Both the position numbers and the translations under genes were made by a program. A stretch of 64,000 nucleotides of DNA from CAYRYU01 sp964428355 (lineage in GTDB: Bacteria > Muiribacteriota > Ozemobacteria > Ozemobacterales > Ozemobacteraceae): contig CAYRYU010000006.1 in assembly GCA_964428355.1 (NCBI GenBank), positions 73,224 to 137,223 on the forward strand, in the 5' to 3' direction. Each line of letters starts with the position of its first letter. Position 1 is the stretch's first letter. Positions 25,034 to 32,517 of the stretch are shown one piece after another. The notes beneath the pieces are model-generated. The model had not been told where the DNA came from and did no database searches. It saw nothing but the letters and a program-made list of their open reading frames with translations.

Positions 25034-26053
25034 TCAAAGCCCCGCAAGCCTTTCCCGCGCCACCCTGGCCTCCAGCTTGTCACGGTTGGCGTCTTTCGCG
25101 ATCACCTGTTCGTACAACTTCTTGGCTTCATCCTTCCGGCCCAGGGCCGCGAGCGAGTCAGCGTACTCCAGGGACCAGACCATGAATTGCTGTTCCTCCG
25201 GTTCGGGATTGAGGGCGAAGAGTTCCTGGTAGAGCGAAACGACCCGCTCGTGCCGGCCGGAGTTGCGGCAAGCCATCAGAAGGCGGTTCTTGGCGTCGGG
25301 AATCAACGGCGAGTCAGGATAGTTCTTGATGAGGTGCTCGAGAAGTTCGACGATCCCCTCGTAATTCGGGTTGTCATCGGCCATCAGGTACATGTTCGAC
25401 AGCCTCCAACAGGATTCCTGCGCCCAGTCCGTCTTGGAACACTTCTTGATCACCTGGCGGTGCAACTCCTCGAACTTCCCGGTTTCATACTTGTTTATTG
25501 TGGACATCTCGGCATAGAGTTTCTTTCCCAATGCCTCCTGCTCGTCTTTCGAAAGCTCGGACCCGGAATCGGCCGACGAATCCGCGACCGAGGCCTGCGC
25601 CGGTTCGGAGGAACCAGTCACCTCGACAGGCTTCTCCTTGTCGAGCTTGGCCAGCCATTCCTTTGCGAAGGAGTTTCCGGGATCTGCGCCCAGAACTTTC
25701 TGCCACTGTTCCTTTGCCGCCGCCTTGTCACCCTTCCGGAATCTGATCAGTCCTAGAAGGTTGAGCAGGGAAGTTTTGGCGGGGAATCTGGCGATTCCTT
25801 CACCCAGAAGCTTCTCGGCCTGATCGTATTTCTGAAGTTTACCCAACAGGGATGCGGCTTCCCGATATACTTCCTCGGCCGGGGAGTCTTTCAGGAACCG
25901 GGCGTAGAGATCGAGGGCCGCGTCGTACTTCTTGTCCTTTTCGAGCGCCCGTCCTTCTTTCAGAACCTTGCCGGTATCACCGGCCTGAAGCGAAAAAACG
26001 CACGTGAAAACGAAGACGAGAACGATTGGGAAAATGAAACTGGGACTGCGCAT
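25034..26053 (-). CDS. exported TPR protein, last gene of pilin-like operon
   Basis: A 339-residue protein. A signal peptide (about 1-24, ending SLQA) is followed by tetratricopeptide repeats: DKKYDAALDLYARFLKD, KYDQAEKLLGEGIARFP, KGDKAAAKEQWQKVLGADPG. After an acidic Ser-rich linker (about 160-185) more TPR-like helices follow. TPR proteins such as PilF/PilW assist pilus or secretin assembly, so a role with the pilin-like proteins is plausible. ATG 26053 is chosen because it gives a signal peptide and follows the upstream stop by one base (TAGCATG); a longer in-frame start would overlap the preceding gene and has no signal peptide. Confidence 0.75.
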   Translation of the reverse strand: MRSPSFIFPIVLVFVFTCVFSLQAGDTGKVLKEGRALEKDKKYDAALDLYARFLKDSPAEEVYREAASLLGKLQKYDQAEKLLGEGIARFPAKTSLLNLLGLIRFRKGDKAAAKEQWQKVLGADPGNSFAKEWLAKLDKEKPVEVTGSSEPAQASVADSSADSGSELSKDEQEALGKKLYAEMSTINKYETGKFEELHRQVIKKCSKTDWAQESCWRLSNMYLMADDNPNYEGIVELLEHLIKNYPDSPLIPDAKNRLLMACRNSGRHERVVSLYQELFALNPEPEEQQFMVWSLEYADSLAALGRKDEAKKLYEQVIAKDANRDKLEARVARERLAGL

Positions 26054-26054
26054 G

Positions 26055-26669
26055 CTATTTGTTGACCTCCCCGAATGAGATTCTGGGCTCGAGACAAACG
26101 GAATGAAACTGGCAGACGATTGCCAGGGTCGAAGCCTTGCCTTCCCCCTTTTCATCAGACCGAAGCTGCATAGCCACGTTCAGATGCCGGAAGGTCTCGG
26201 GCTTCGGGTAGGGTTGCAGAAGCAGGGAAACCACCTGTTTCGCTCCATGGAAATCGGTCTTTACCGATTCCTTCTTCGGTGGCGTCCCCGGAATCAGCCT
26301 TTCGGCCGTCCGGAAAAGGGTTTTGGAGTCGGGATCATACTCGTAGACCGCATCGAGGGTCTCCCCGTCCTGGATCATGGTGAAGGCAAAGGCGTTCTTC
26401 GTGCACTTTTCAACGTTGACGACCTTGAGGGACCTGATGTCGGTCCTCAACCGCTCAACGATGTTGTCCATAAGGACCTGGGTGTTCAGCATGTCGGTCC
26501 CCTTCTTGAAGGACCGTGTTGTCCGGCTCATCATGACGGTTCCCCCCAGGAGGATCAGGCTGGAAAGAGCTACTACTACCATGATTTCGACCACGGACAT
26601 CCCCTTGAGGGCTGTTCGACCACCCCTTACGCAGGCATTTCCCATGAAAGAGAGGATGAACCGGCTCAC
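26055..26669 (-). CDS. type IV pilin-like protein (PulJ/GspJ- or PilW-like)
   Basis: A 204-residue protein with a class III prepilin leader: a basic leader of about 24 residues ending in KG, then MSVVEIMVVVALSSLILLGG, with Glu at position 5 of the mature chain and a hydrophobic helix. The prepilin peptidase would cut after the Gly and methylate the new N terminus. The C-terminal globular part (about 60-204) resembles minor pseudopilins of the J/PilW type only in layout. The GTG start overlaps the stop of the preceding gene (GTGA). Confidence 0.75.
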   Translation of the reverse strand: MSRFILSFMGNACVRGGRTALKGMSVVEIMVVVALSSLILLGGTVMMSRTTRSFKKGTDMLNTQVLMDNIVERLRTDIRSLKVVNVEKCTKNAFAFTMIQDGETLDAVYEYDPDSKTLFRTAERLIPGTPPKKESVKTDFHGAKQVVSLLLQPYPKPETFRHLNVAMQLRSDEKGEGKASTLAIVCQFHSVCLEPRISFGEVNK

Positions 26670-27172
26670 AAATCTTCCTTGTACTTTATGGAATCGAGCA
26701 GCAACGACTGGCGGGATCCTTCGCTTCCCTCATCGACGCGCCAGCTGACCAGTACCGTCAGCCGGAATAGCTGGTCTTTCTCGCCGGAATCGGACCCCGG
26801 GGTCGTCACCACCTTGAATTTGAAGAACCGGAATGACTTCTTCAGGTCTTCCTTGAATTGATCCTTGCTGCCGGGAAGATCGGGCGCGTCGAGAATCTTC
26901 TCGAGAAGGGGGTCGTTCATGACCTCGATCCAATCCTTGCTTTCGAGGCCTTTCGCCTCCTTGAGGGACTCCTCGTAAGGCAGGGCAAGGAGCCGGTCCA
27001 TGATGCTCGCGCATATCTGGCCGGCCATCATGTGTTTCCCGACGGAATAGGTTCCGCGAGTCGAGCTCTGGCTGAACGTGAGGATTGGTATCATCGCGAA
27101 GCTGAAAATAACGAAACCGACAAGCAGCTCCAGCATCGAGAGACCGGAGGCTGACCTTCCCAATGAGATCAC
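26666..27172 (-). CDS. type IV pilin-like protein (GspI/PilV-like)
   Basis: A 168-residue protein with a short prepilin leader: VISLGRSASG then LSMLELLVGFVIFSFAMIPI, with Glu at mature position 5. The GTG at 27172 is chosen because it has GGAGGAGG a few bases upstream, makes a 4-bp GTGA overlap with the upstream stop and gives a proper prepilin leader; the much longer open frame upstream is out-of-frame sequence of the neighbouring gene. It is a probable minor pilin forming a tip complex with the adjacent J-like and large K/PilX-like proteins. Confidence 0.75.
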   Translation of the reverse strand: MISLGRSASGLSMLELLVGFVIFSFAMIPILTFSQSSTRGTYSVGKHMMAGQICASIMDRLLALPYEESLKEAKGLESKDWIEVMNDPLLEKILDAPDLPGSKDQFKEDLKKSFRFFKFKVVTTPGSDSGEKDQLFRLTVLVSWRVDEGSEGSRQSLLLDSIKYKEDL

Positions 27173-29427
27173 GGCTGGGACGCCTCCTCCGAAAACAGTT
27201 TGTATCCCTGCATGTAGGGGGAGATGCCGATCACGGTCGAGGGGGGCGCTTCCGCCATCGACGGCACATAGAAGAAAAAGGAATCCCCCGCGCCACGGCC
27301 GAACTCCCGTGCCCGGTTTTCCATTCGGGGGGTACTGACCGCGATGCCCCCGCAGAAGATGATCCTCTGGTCCCCGGTCCAGGAGATCTGGTCGAACGCG
27401 GAACCGAGTTTGGGACGGAGGGAGATGACCTGGACCCCGACCTGCCGGTCGCCAGTGAGCTTTATCGCGGCCCCATTCAGACTGACGAAAGTCAGGAACT
27501 GTTCCTGCTTCACGCTCTGGATGGCTTTCGTGATCTCGTCGATCAGGGCCTCGTCCTTCTTCTTGAAATCGAACCCCCGGGTGATATTGGGGAGGGAAAT
27601 CTCGTTCTCCACCAGCACTATTCCACCACGGACATCCTTGGTCGTGATGTCTTCCGAGATCCTCAGGTTCCCCTTGACGTAGACCACGCCGTCGACCCAG
27701 AAACGGCCGTTTCCATGCCCGGAAGCCTTGAGGAACGACTCCTGGTTGGGATAGAACCGGGTGATCCTTGCCTGGACGCTCTTGAGCCCGGTATCGTCTA
27801 TCCGTTTCTTCGGATCGATCTGGAACCATTTTTCCCCGAAGTAGTCGAAGGACTTGTTGAGCTTCATTCCATCTTTCGGTGAGAAGTTCTTGAATGAGTA
27901 GGGGGAATGGCTCTGCTTGCTTTCGGGGTTCAGGCAGAAATAATGGTCGGGCCCGGGGGGAACGAAGTCGGCACCGCCGGAAACGATGCGGGACATGAAA
28001 TCCGTGTATTTCTTGTTGGGGTCATCCGGTTTGAACCTCCTCGAATCGATGTCGAGCCAGGTTTTCGATTCGGGCCAGTTGCTCTCGTCCCCGTATTTGA
28101 GGAACTCGAACCCGCTTGGGTGCTTGAAGAAGGTCAGGATGACGAAACGTCCGAAGACCTTTCCAAAGACCTCCCTGAGGGGACCGGCATAGTCGGGATC
28201 GATTCCCTCCCCGTTGGGCCCGAAAAGCTTGAGGGAGCTGGCCAGGGTCAGGAACTTCTCCCCGCCGTTGATGAGTTCCTTGTAGTTGGGGTCCCCTCCG
28301 AGCATGTCCGCGAGCTTGTAGGCGGAACCCGCAAAAAAGCCCTCGTCCGGATCCACGAGCTCGTTGCAGAACCCCAGGACCCCCATCGCGGCCTCGTGTC
28401 CGAAGCTGCTGAGGGGGATCTTCATTCCCCTGAAGCTGATCGGCTTCTTCTGCCCGTCCTTGCCGACGACTTCGAACAGGGGAACGTTCTGGAGAGGCTC
28501 ATTGGTGGTATTCACCTTGAACCATTCGGGCCAGATCTGCCAGACCTCGCTCATCTTTCCTTCCCGGTAACTCTTCTCCCCCGCGACGTTGAGGTAGATC
28601 GGCTTTTCTTCGCTGCCGAGGAAAACCCTTCCCTGGCGGTCCTTGTTCGAAGGCTCCTCATTGATCGAGGGCATCAGGATCCAGGGCTGGTTCCCCTTGA
28701 ACTCGGTCACGTTCCCGGGAACATCCTTGGGGTGGATGCTCTCCTTGGTGAAAACGATGTTGAGCTTGTCCTGGGCACCGCAGAAATGCTGCTGCTCGAG
28801 GTGGATCTGGTCGCAGAAAAGGACGAACTCCCGCAGGATCGGGGTCAGCCTCATCACCACGGAAAAGGGGTATTGGACGGACATCGTGTAAGGTCGTTTG
28901 TTGAAGGTGATGCTGCAGGTGACCGAAAGGAATCCGCGTTTTTCCAGGTTTTTCAGCGAAGCGGGTACATCGATGATGTCGGGATAACCGAGGGGGGAGA
29001 TTCCGACGAGCTTCACAACCGGGCGGGCCTTGGGATCCTTCAGGTCTATCCTCAGGTCTTCGGCAAGCTGCGACAGAAGGCCCTTCGCCTCGTAGTTGAT
29101 GGGAACCGCGATGCCTTTGGCCGGGTCCATGGGGGTGGAACCGGCTTTGAGAAAGGTTTCGACGATCGGATCGACCTTCCCCGCGGTAGTCGATGGGGAC
29201 GGATTGTAGGCTTCTTTCGTCTTGAGGTTGATCTTCCTGACGACATCGTTGACATAGGATTCCAGGAAATACCGGGCGATCTGGGTGTGATCCCCGATCG
29301 TCAACAACTGGGAATGGCCGCTTAGCCGCCTCGAGATGGCGAACGCGAAAAGGACCATCACCGAGATCAGGCCGATGAGAATCAGGGCCAGCGATCCCCT
29401 TTTCCAGGGGAGGGATTCCCTTACCAT
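27169..29427 (-). CDS. large PilX/GspK-like pilus-associated protein, first gene of the operon
   Basis: A 752-residue protein. The N terminus (KRGSLALILIGLISVMVLFA) is the hydrophobic helix typical of PilX/GspK proteins, lacking Glu5. A very large exported domain follows; near residues 590-700 it contains VDGVVYVKGNLRISED and ITWTGD/ISWTGDQRIIFCGG-type segments resembling a beta-helix-like domain found in PilX-like assembly proteins. Such proteins sit at the pilus tip; this one is more than twice the usual GspK length. The ATG at 29427 coincides with the predicted transcription start of a near-consensus promoter, so the mRNA may be leaderless, and no Shine-Dalgarno sequence is present. Longer starts upstream would lie inside or before that promoter. 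Confidence 0.7.
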   Translation of the reverse strand: MVRESLPWKRGSLALILIGLISVMVLFAFAISRRLSGHSQLLTIGDHTQIARYFLESYVNDVVRKINLKTKEAYNPSPSTTAGKVDPIVETFLKAGSTPMDPAKGIAVPINYEAKGLLSQLAEDLRIDLKDPKARPVVKLVGISPLGYPDIIDVPASLKNLEKRGFLSVTCSITFNKRPYTMSVQYPFSVVMRLTPILREFVLFCDQIHLEQQHFCGAQDKLNIVFTKESIHPKDVPGNVTEFKGNQPWILMPSINEEPSNKDRQGRVFLGSEEKPIYLNVAGEKSYREGKMSEVWQIWPEWFKVNTTNEPLQNVPLFEVVGKDGQKKPISFRGMKIPLSSFGHEAAMGVLGFCNELVDPDEGFFAGSAYKLADMLGGDPNYKELINGGEKFLTLASSLKLFGPNGEGIDPDYAGPLREVFGKVFGRFVILTFFKHPSGFEFLKYGDESNWPESKTWLDIDSRRFKPDDPNKKYTDFMSRIVSGGADFVPPGPDHYFCLNPESKQSHSPYSFKNFSPKDGMKLNKSFDYFGEKWFQIDPKKRIDDTGLKSVQARITRFYPNQESFLKASGHGNGRFWVDGVVYVKGNLRISEDITTKDVRGGIVLVENEISLPNITRGFDFKKKDEALIDEITKAIQSVKQEQFLTFVSLNGAAIKLTGDRQVGVQVISLRPKLGSAFDQISWTGDQRIIFCGGIAVSTPRMENRAREFGRGAGDSFFFYVPSMAEAPPSTVIGISPYMQGYKLFSEEASQP

Positions 29428-29433
29428 GAGACC

Positions 29434-29462
29434 ATTATAAAGCTCCCAGCGCGAGTTGTCCA
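29434..29462 (-). promoter_or_regulatory. near-consensus sigma-70 promoter giving a leaderless mRNA
   Basis: On the reverse strand TGGACA (29457-29462), a 17-nt spacer and a perfect TATAAT (29434-29439). Counting from the -10 box puts +1 at 29427, the A of the ATG of the PilX/GspK-like gene. It drives a four-gene operon reading to 25034. Confidence 0.7.
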
Positions 29463-29577
29463 TTTTCCGAAGAGCGGGTTTCCCCACCATTTGCGGGATG
29501 GGGGGAAGGGTACACAAGGGAAGGTTCGGGCACGGCCAGAAACCTGGATTGCCGCCTCTTCCCGCCCCATTTTTTCC

Positions 29578-29606
29578 TTGACAGGGGGAGTTCTCTATGA
29601 TAGGAT
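29578..29606 (+). promoter_or_regulatory. sigma-70-like promoter for tRNA-Thr
   Basis: A consensus TTGACA (29578-29583), a 17-nt spacer and TAGGAT (29601-29606). Predicted start near 29613, 17 nt before the tRNA. A TATGAT at 29596-29601 is too close to the -35 box to be used with it. The regulator genes that follow may be read from here too. Confidence 0.55.
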
Positions 29607-29629
29607 TTCAGCGATTTGTTGCGGTTTTC

Positions 29630-29701
<72 letters not shown>

Positions 29702-29748
29702 AATCTTGGTCTTCGGTGGACAGAGTCGTACAAAAACCTGGGTGATGG

Positions 29749-30678
29749 ATGCAATCGAAACTCATCGGAAAAAGTGCGGGAATTCTTGAAGTCCTCAACC
29801 TGATTGCCAAGGTATCCCAGGGTGATGTCACCGTTCTGGTCACCGGAGAAAGCGGGACGGGCAAGGAGATGGTCGCCCAGACCATTTTCGAGTCCAGCCC
29901 CCGGCGGGGAAAGTCGTTCATCAAGCTGAACTGCGCGGCGATCCCCTCCGAGCTCCTTGAAAGTCAAATGTTCGGACACGAGCGCGGCGCCTTCACCGGG
30001 GCGGTCAGCCGCCAGGAAGGCTGCTTCGAAAGAGCCAATCATGGCGTCCTGTTCCTCGACGAGGTCGCCGACATGTCGCTCGTAACCCAGACAAAACTCC
30101 TTCGGGTTCTTCAGGAACAGGAGTTCGAGCGGATCGGCGGAAAGGAAACCATCAAGGTCGATGTCCGGTTCATCGTTGCCACCAACAAAGACCTGGCGGA
30201 GGAGATCCGCAAGAACCGGTTCCGGGAAGATCTTTACTACCGGTTGAACGTCGTCGAGATCAAGATCCCGCCGCTCCGTGAAAGGATGGAGGACCTCTCG
30301 GCCCTGGTCGATTCCTTCCTGCAAAGCTTCGTGAAAAAGTATGGGAAACCCAGCATGTCGATCAGCCCGGAGGGCATGAAGGTCCTGTCCGAGTACCAGT
30401 GGCCCGGCAACGTCAGGGAGTTGAGAAACGTCGTGGAGCGGGCCGTCGTGCTTTCCCAGAAGGATGTCGTACAGCCCGAGGATTTCCCCGAAAAGATCCG
30501 GCAACCCGCCCCTTCGCTCGGGCTCAAGCTGGGTGAAGACCAGATTCTCACCCTCGAGGAGATGGAGCATCTATACGTTAAGAAGATCCTCGAGTTTACG
30601 GGCGGCAACAAGCTCCAGGCCGCGCGGATTCTGAACATCGATCCGAAGACCCTTCGGACGAAACTCCACGGGGAATGA
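29749..30678 (+). CDS. sigma-54 interaction-domain transcriptional activator lacking a receiver domain
   Basis: A 309-residue bacterial enhancer-binding protein. The AAA+ domain fills almost all of it: Walker A GESGTGKE (33-40), the sigma-54-contacting GAFTGA loop (80-85), Walker B LFLDEV (101-106) and the R-finger region FREDLYYRLNV. A Fis-type helix-turn-helix closes the protein (about 270-309, GNKLQAARILNIDPKTLRTK). There is no N-terminal receiver, PAS or GAF sensor, as in PspF, so activity must be controlled by another protein. ComFB, STAS and L31 genes follow with gaps of 17-34 bp, making them candidate partners. The start lacks a strong ribosome site. Confidence 0.9.
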   Translation: MQSKLIGKSAGILEVLNLIAKVSQGDVTVLVTGESGTGKEMVAQTIFESSPRRGKSFIKLNCAAIPSELLESQMFGHERGAFTGAVSRQEGCFERANHGVLFLDEVADMSLVTQTKLLRVLQEQEFERIGGKETIKVDVRFIVATNKDLAEEIRKNRFREDLYYRLNVVEIKIPPLRERMEDLSALVDSFLQSFVKKYGKPSMSISPEGMKVLSEYQWPGNVRELRNVVERAVVLSQKDVVQPEDFPEKIRQPAPSLGLKLGEDQILTLEEMEHLYVKKILEFTGGNKLQAARILNIDPKTLRTKLHGE

Positions 30679-30695
30679 CGTGAAGAGAGGCATTT

Positions 30696-30974
30696 ATGGC
30701 AGTTTTCCGGATGATCAACAAGATGGAGCAGTTTGTTAAGGCGTATGTCGAACAGACCTTCGAGAACGACTCCGCCCTTTGCCCTTGCGAACGTTGCCGG
30801 ATGGATGTCCTCGCCCTCTCCCTGAATTCGCTCCCACCAAAGTACGTTGTAACAGAGTTCGGAGATATAGTCACAAATGTGGACCTCGACTCCAGCCAGT
30901 GGAAGGCTGACATAATGATGGCGGTGCTGAAGGCCGTCAACGTGGTCAAGGGGAAACCACGGCACGGTAAATAA
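30696..30974 (+). CDS. ComFB-family protein (possible cyclic-dinucleotide receptor)
   Basis: A 92-residue protein of the late-competence ComFB family. The signature is clear: C29-P-C31-x2-C34 followed by RMDVLALSLNSLPPKYV. The cysteines probably bind zinc. Cyanobacterial members have been reported to bind cyclic dinucleotides, so this could be a second-messenger receptor next to a sensor-less sigma-54 activator; the function in this organism is an inference. It begins 17 bp after the activator gene, behind AGAGAGG. Confidence 0.8.
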   Translation: MAVFRMINKMEQFVKAYVEQTFENDSALCPCERCRMDVLALSLNSLPPKYVVTEFGDIVTNVDLDSSQWKADIMMAVLKAVNVVKGKPRHGK

Positions 30975-31008
30975 CCCCAACCAAGTTTGAAAATTGGAGG
31001 ACTGATCA

Positions 31009-31383
31009 ATGGCTGAAAAGAAAAACGGTGGCGGAAAAGACAAGCTGACTTTCGAGATGAAGGATTCCGACAAGGGTTATATCGTTCTTTCCTTCGTCGG
31101 AGATCTCGACATGTGGACCCTTCCTCTTGCCAAGGAGAAGATCAACGGCCTGATCCAGGAAAAGAAGGTCAAGATCGTCCTGGATCTCGAGCGGATGAAC
31201 TACATCGATTCCTCCGGCCTCGGCTTCTTCATCGGAACCCTCAAGAAGCTCCGCGATGCCGGTGGAGACCTCATCCTGATCAACCTGAATGCCTACATCT
31301 ACGGGATTTTCAAGCTCATCCAGCTGCAACATATCATCCAGACCTACGACACTCTCGAGGATGCCAAGAAACATTTCCAGTAA
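31009..31383 (+). CDS. STAS-domain anti-sigma factor antagonist
   Basis: A 124-residue STAS protein of the SpoIIAA/RsbV type. The phosphorylation region YIDSSGLGFF (65-74, Ser68/Ser69) is intact, so it can be phosphorylated by an RsbW-like kinase and reactivated by a SpoIIE-type phosphatase; two such phosphatases are encoded at 42769-48878. No RsbW-like kinase is in the window. An 11-residue Lys/Gly-rich N-terminal extension precedes the domain. The ATG lies behind GGAGG. It is in an apparent operon with the sigma-54 activator, ComFB and L31. Confidence 0.88.
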   Translation: MAEKKNGGGKDKLTFEMKDSDKGYIVLSFVGDLDMWTLPLAKEKINGLIQEKKVKIVLDLERMNYIDSSGLGFFIGTLKKLRDAGGDLILINLNAYIYGIFKLIQLQHIIQTYDTLEDAKKHFQ

Positions 31384-31407
31384 TCCGAACTTACAGGGAG
31401 AACTACA

Positions 31408-31734
31408 ATGAAACCCAAGATCCACCCCGATTTCCACAAAGTGAACATCACCTGCGCCTGCGGTAACGCTTTCGAGGGACGCTCCACGTCCAAGGAACTC
31501 AAGGTCGAAGTCTGCTCCGCATGCCACCCCTTCTTCACGGGGACGCAACGGTTCGTAGACACCGCGGGACGCGTCGAACGCTTCCAGGCCAAGATCGAGA
31601 CCCAGAAGAAGGTCGCAGCCGAGAAAGCGGCAAAAAAGCCCCGCGTGGCCAGGAAATCCGAAAAGGTCGAAAAGGCTGAGAAGGCCGAAGAGGCCCCCGC
31701 TGCCGAAAAGACCGTCACTCCCACGGAGAACTAG
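31408..31734 (+). CDS. rpmE: 50S ribosomal protein L31 with Lys/Ala/Glu-rich tail
   Basis: A 108-residue L31 of the zinc-binding type: C16-x-C18 and C36-x2-C39 are present (ITCACGN and EVCSACHPFFTG). The core ends near residue 70; a 40-residue tail rich in Lys, Ala and Glu follows, longer than the usual ~70-residue protein. It lies 24 bp after the STAS gene and ahead of a terminator. The location in a regulatory operon is unusual but a housekeeping gene could simply share the transcript. Confidence 0.93.
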   Translation: MKPKIHPDFHKVNITCACGNAFEGRSTSKELKVEVCSACHPFFTGTQRFVDTAGRVERFQAKIETQKKVAAEKAAKKPRVARKSEKVEKAEKAEEAPAAEKTVTPTEN

Positions 31735-31764
31735 TATTTCCAGGGAAAACCCCCGCCACCGGAG

Positions 31765-31803
31765 ATCCCCCGCGGTGTTCCCGTCGGGGGATATTTCTGT
31801 TTT
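31765..31803 (+). terminator. rho-independent terminator after rpmE
   Basis: ATCCCCCG (31765-31772) pairs with CGGGGGAT (31785-31792) around a 12-nt loop, followed by ATTTCTGTTTT. Confidence 0.65.
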
Positions 31804-31809
31804 TCCCGT

Positions 31810-32517
31810 ATGAACGTTTTCCTGCTGAAATCGACTCCCGACCCCGACCGGGTCGTGGCCCTGGCGGCCCGGAGATGCTATTCATCGCTTCCGGCATCTG
31901 GAATCGAGGAGAAGCTCTCGGACGGAGATGTGGAACGCCTTCTCGCTCTCCTCCGCCAGCGGAATCACCTCTCCCCGTTCGAACACGTGAGCTTCACGTT
32001 CACCGCCGACGGGGTGTCGCGGGCACTCTCCCACCAGCTTGTCCGGCACCGCATCGCCTCCTATTCGCAGGAGAGCCAGCGATACGTCGATTACGTCAAG
32101 CTGGATGGGCTCCCTTACATCACTCCCCCGAAAATCGCCAGAGATCCCGAGGCAAAACGGATCTTCGATTCGGCCATGGGGCATTCGCTCCAGGCATACC
32201 GCGAGATGATGGGAATGGGTGTCCCGCCCGAGGACGCCCGCTACGTATTCCCGAACTCCGTCGAGACGAAACTGGTGTTCACCCTCAATGCCCGAAGCTT
32301 GTTCAACTTTTTCGAGCAACGCTGCTGCCTGAAAGCCCAATGGGAGATCAGGGCGCTCGCTGAGGGAATGCTGAAGATCTGCCGGGAGGCCGCTCCCCGG
32401 GTTTTCCGGACCGCCGGCCCTCCCTGCAGGTATGAAAGGCCCTTCTGCCGGGAGAACGACCTCTCCTGCCCTTCGAACCCCGAGAAAAAGGCTCTTTCCA
32501 AGGAGACTGACCAATGA
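31810..32517 (+). CDS. thyX: FAD-dependent thymidylate synthase ThyX
   Basis: A 235-residue flavin-dependent thymidylate synthase that methylates dUMP to dTMP using methylenetetrahydrofolate and NADPH. The signature RHRx7S is exact (R79-H-R81 with S89, in VRHRIASYSQESQRY), and upstream HLSPFEHVSFTF is typical. ThyX replaces ThyA in many anaerobes and deep lineages. The ATG comes just after the L31 terminator and has no evident ribosome site. The C-terminal 30 residues, with four cysteines, extend beyond the core. The last 4 bp overlap the next gene (ATGA). Confidence 0.93.
   Translation: MNVFLLKSTPDPDRVVALAARRCYSSLPASGIEEKLSDGDVERLLALLRQRNHLSPFEHVSFTFTADGVSRALSHQLVRHRIASYSQESQRYVDYVKLDGLPYITPPKIARDPEAKRIFDSAMGHSLQAYREMMGMGVPPEDARYVFPNSVETKLVFTLNARSLFNFFEQRCCLKAQWEIRALAEGMLKICREAAPRVFRTAGPPCRYERPFCRENDLSCPSNPEKKALSKETDQ

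Noticed and set aside
27907..29325. Long forward open frame opposite the PilX/GspK-like gene
   Set aside because: No start signal, no known domain, and the opposite strand has a promoter and pilin-like features.
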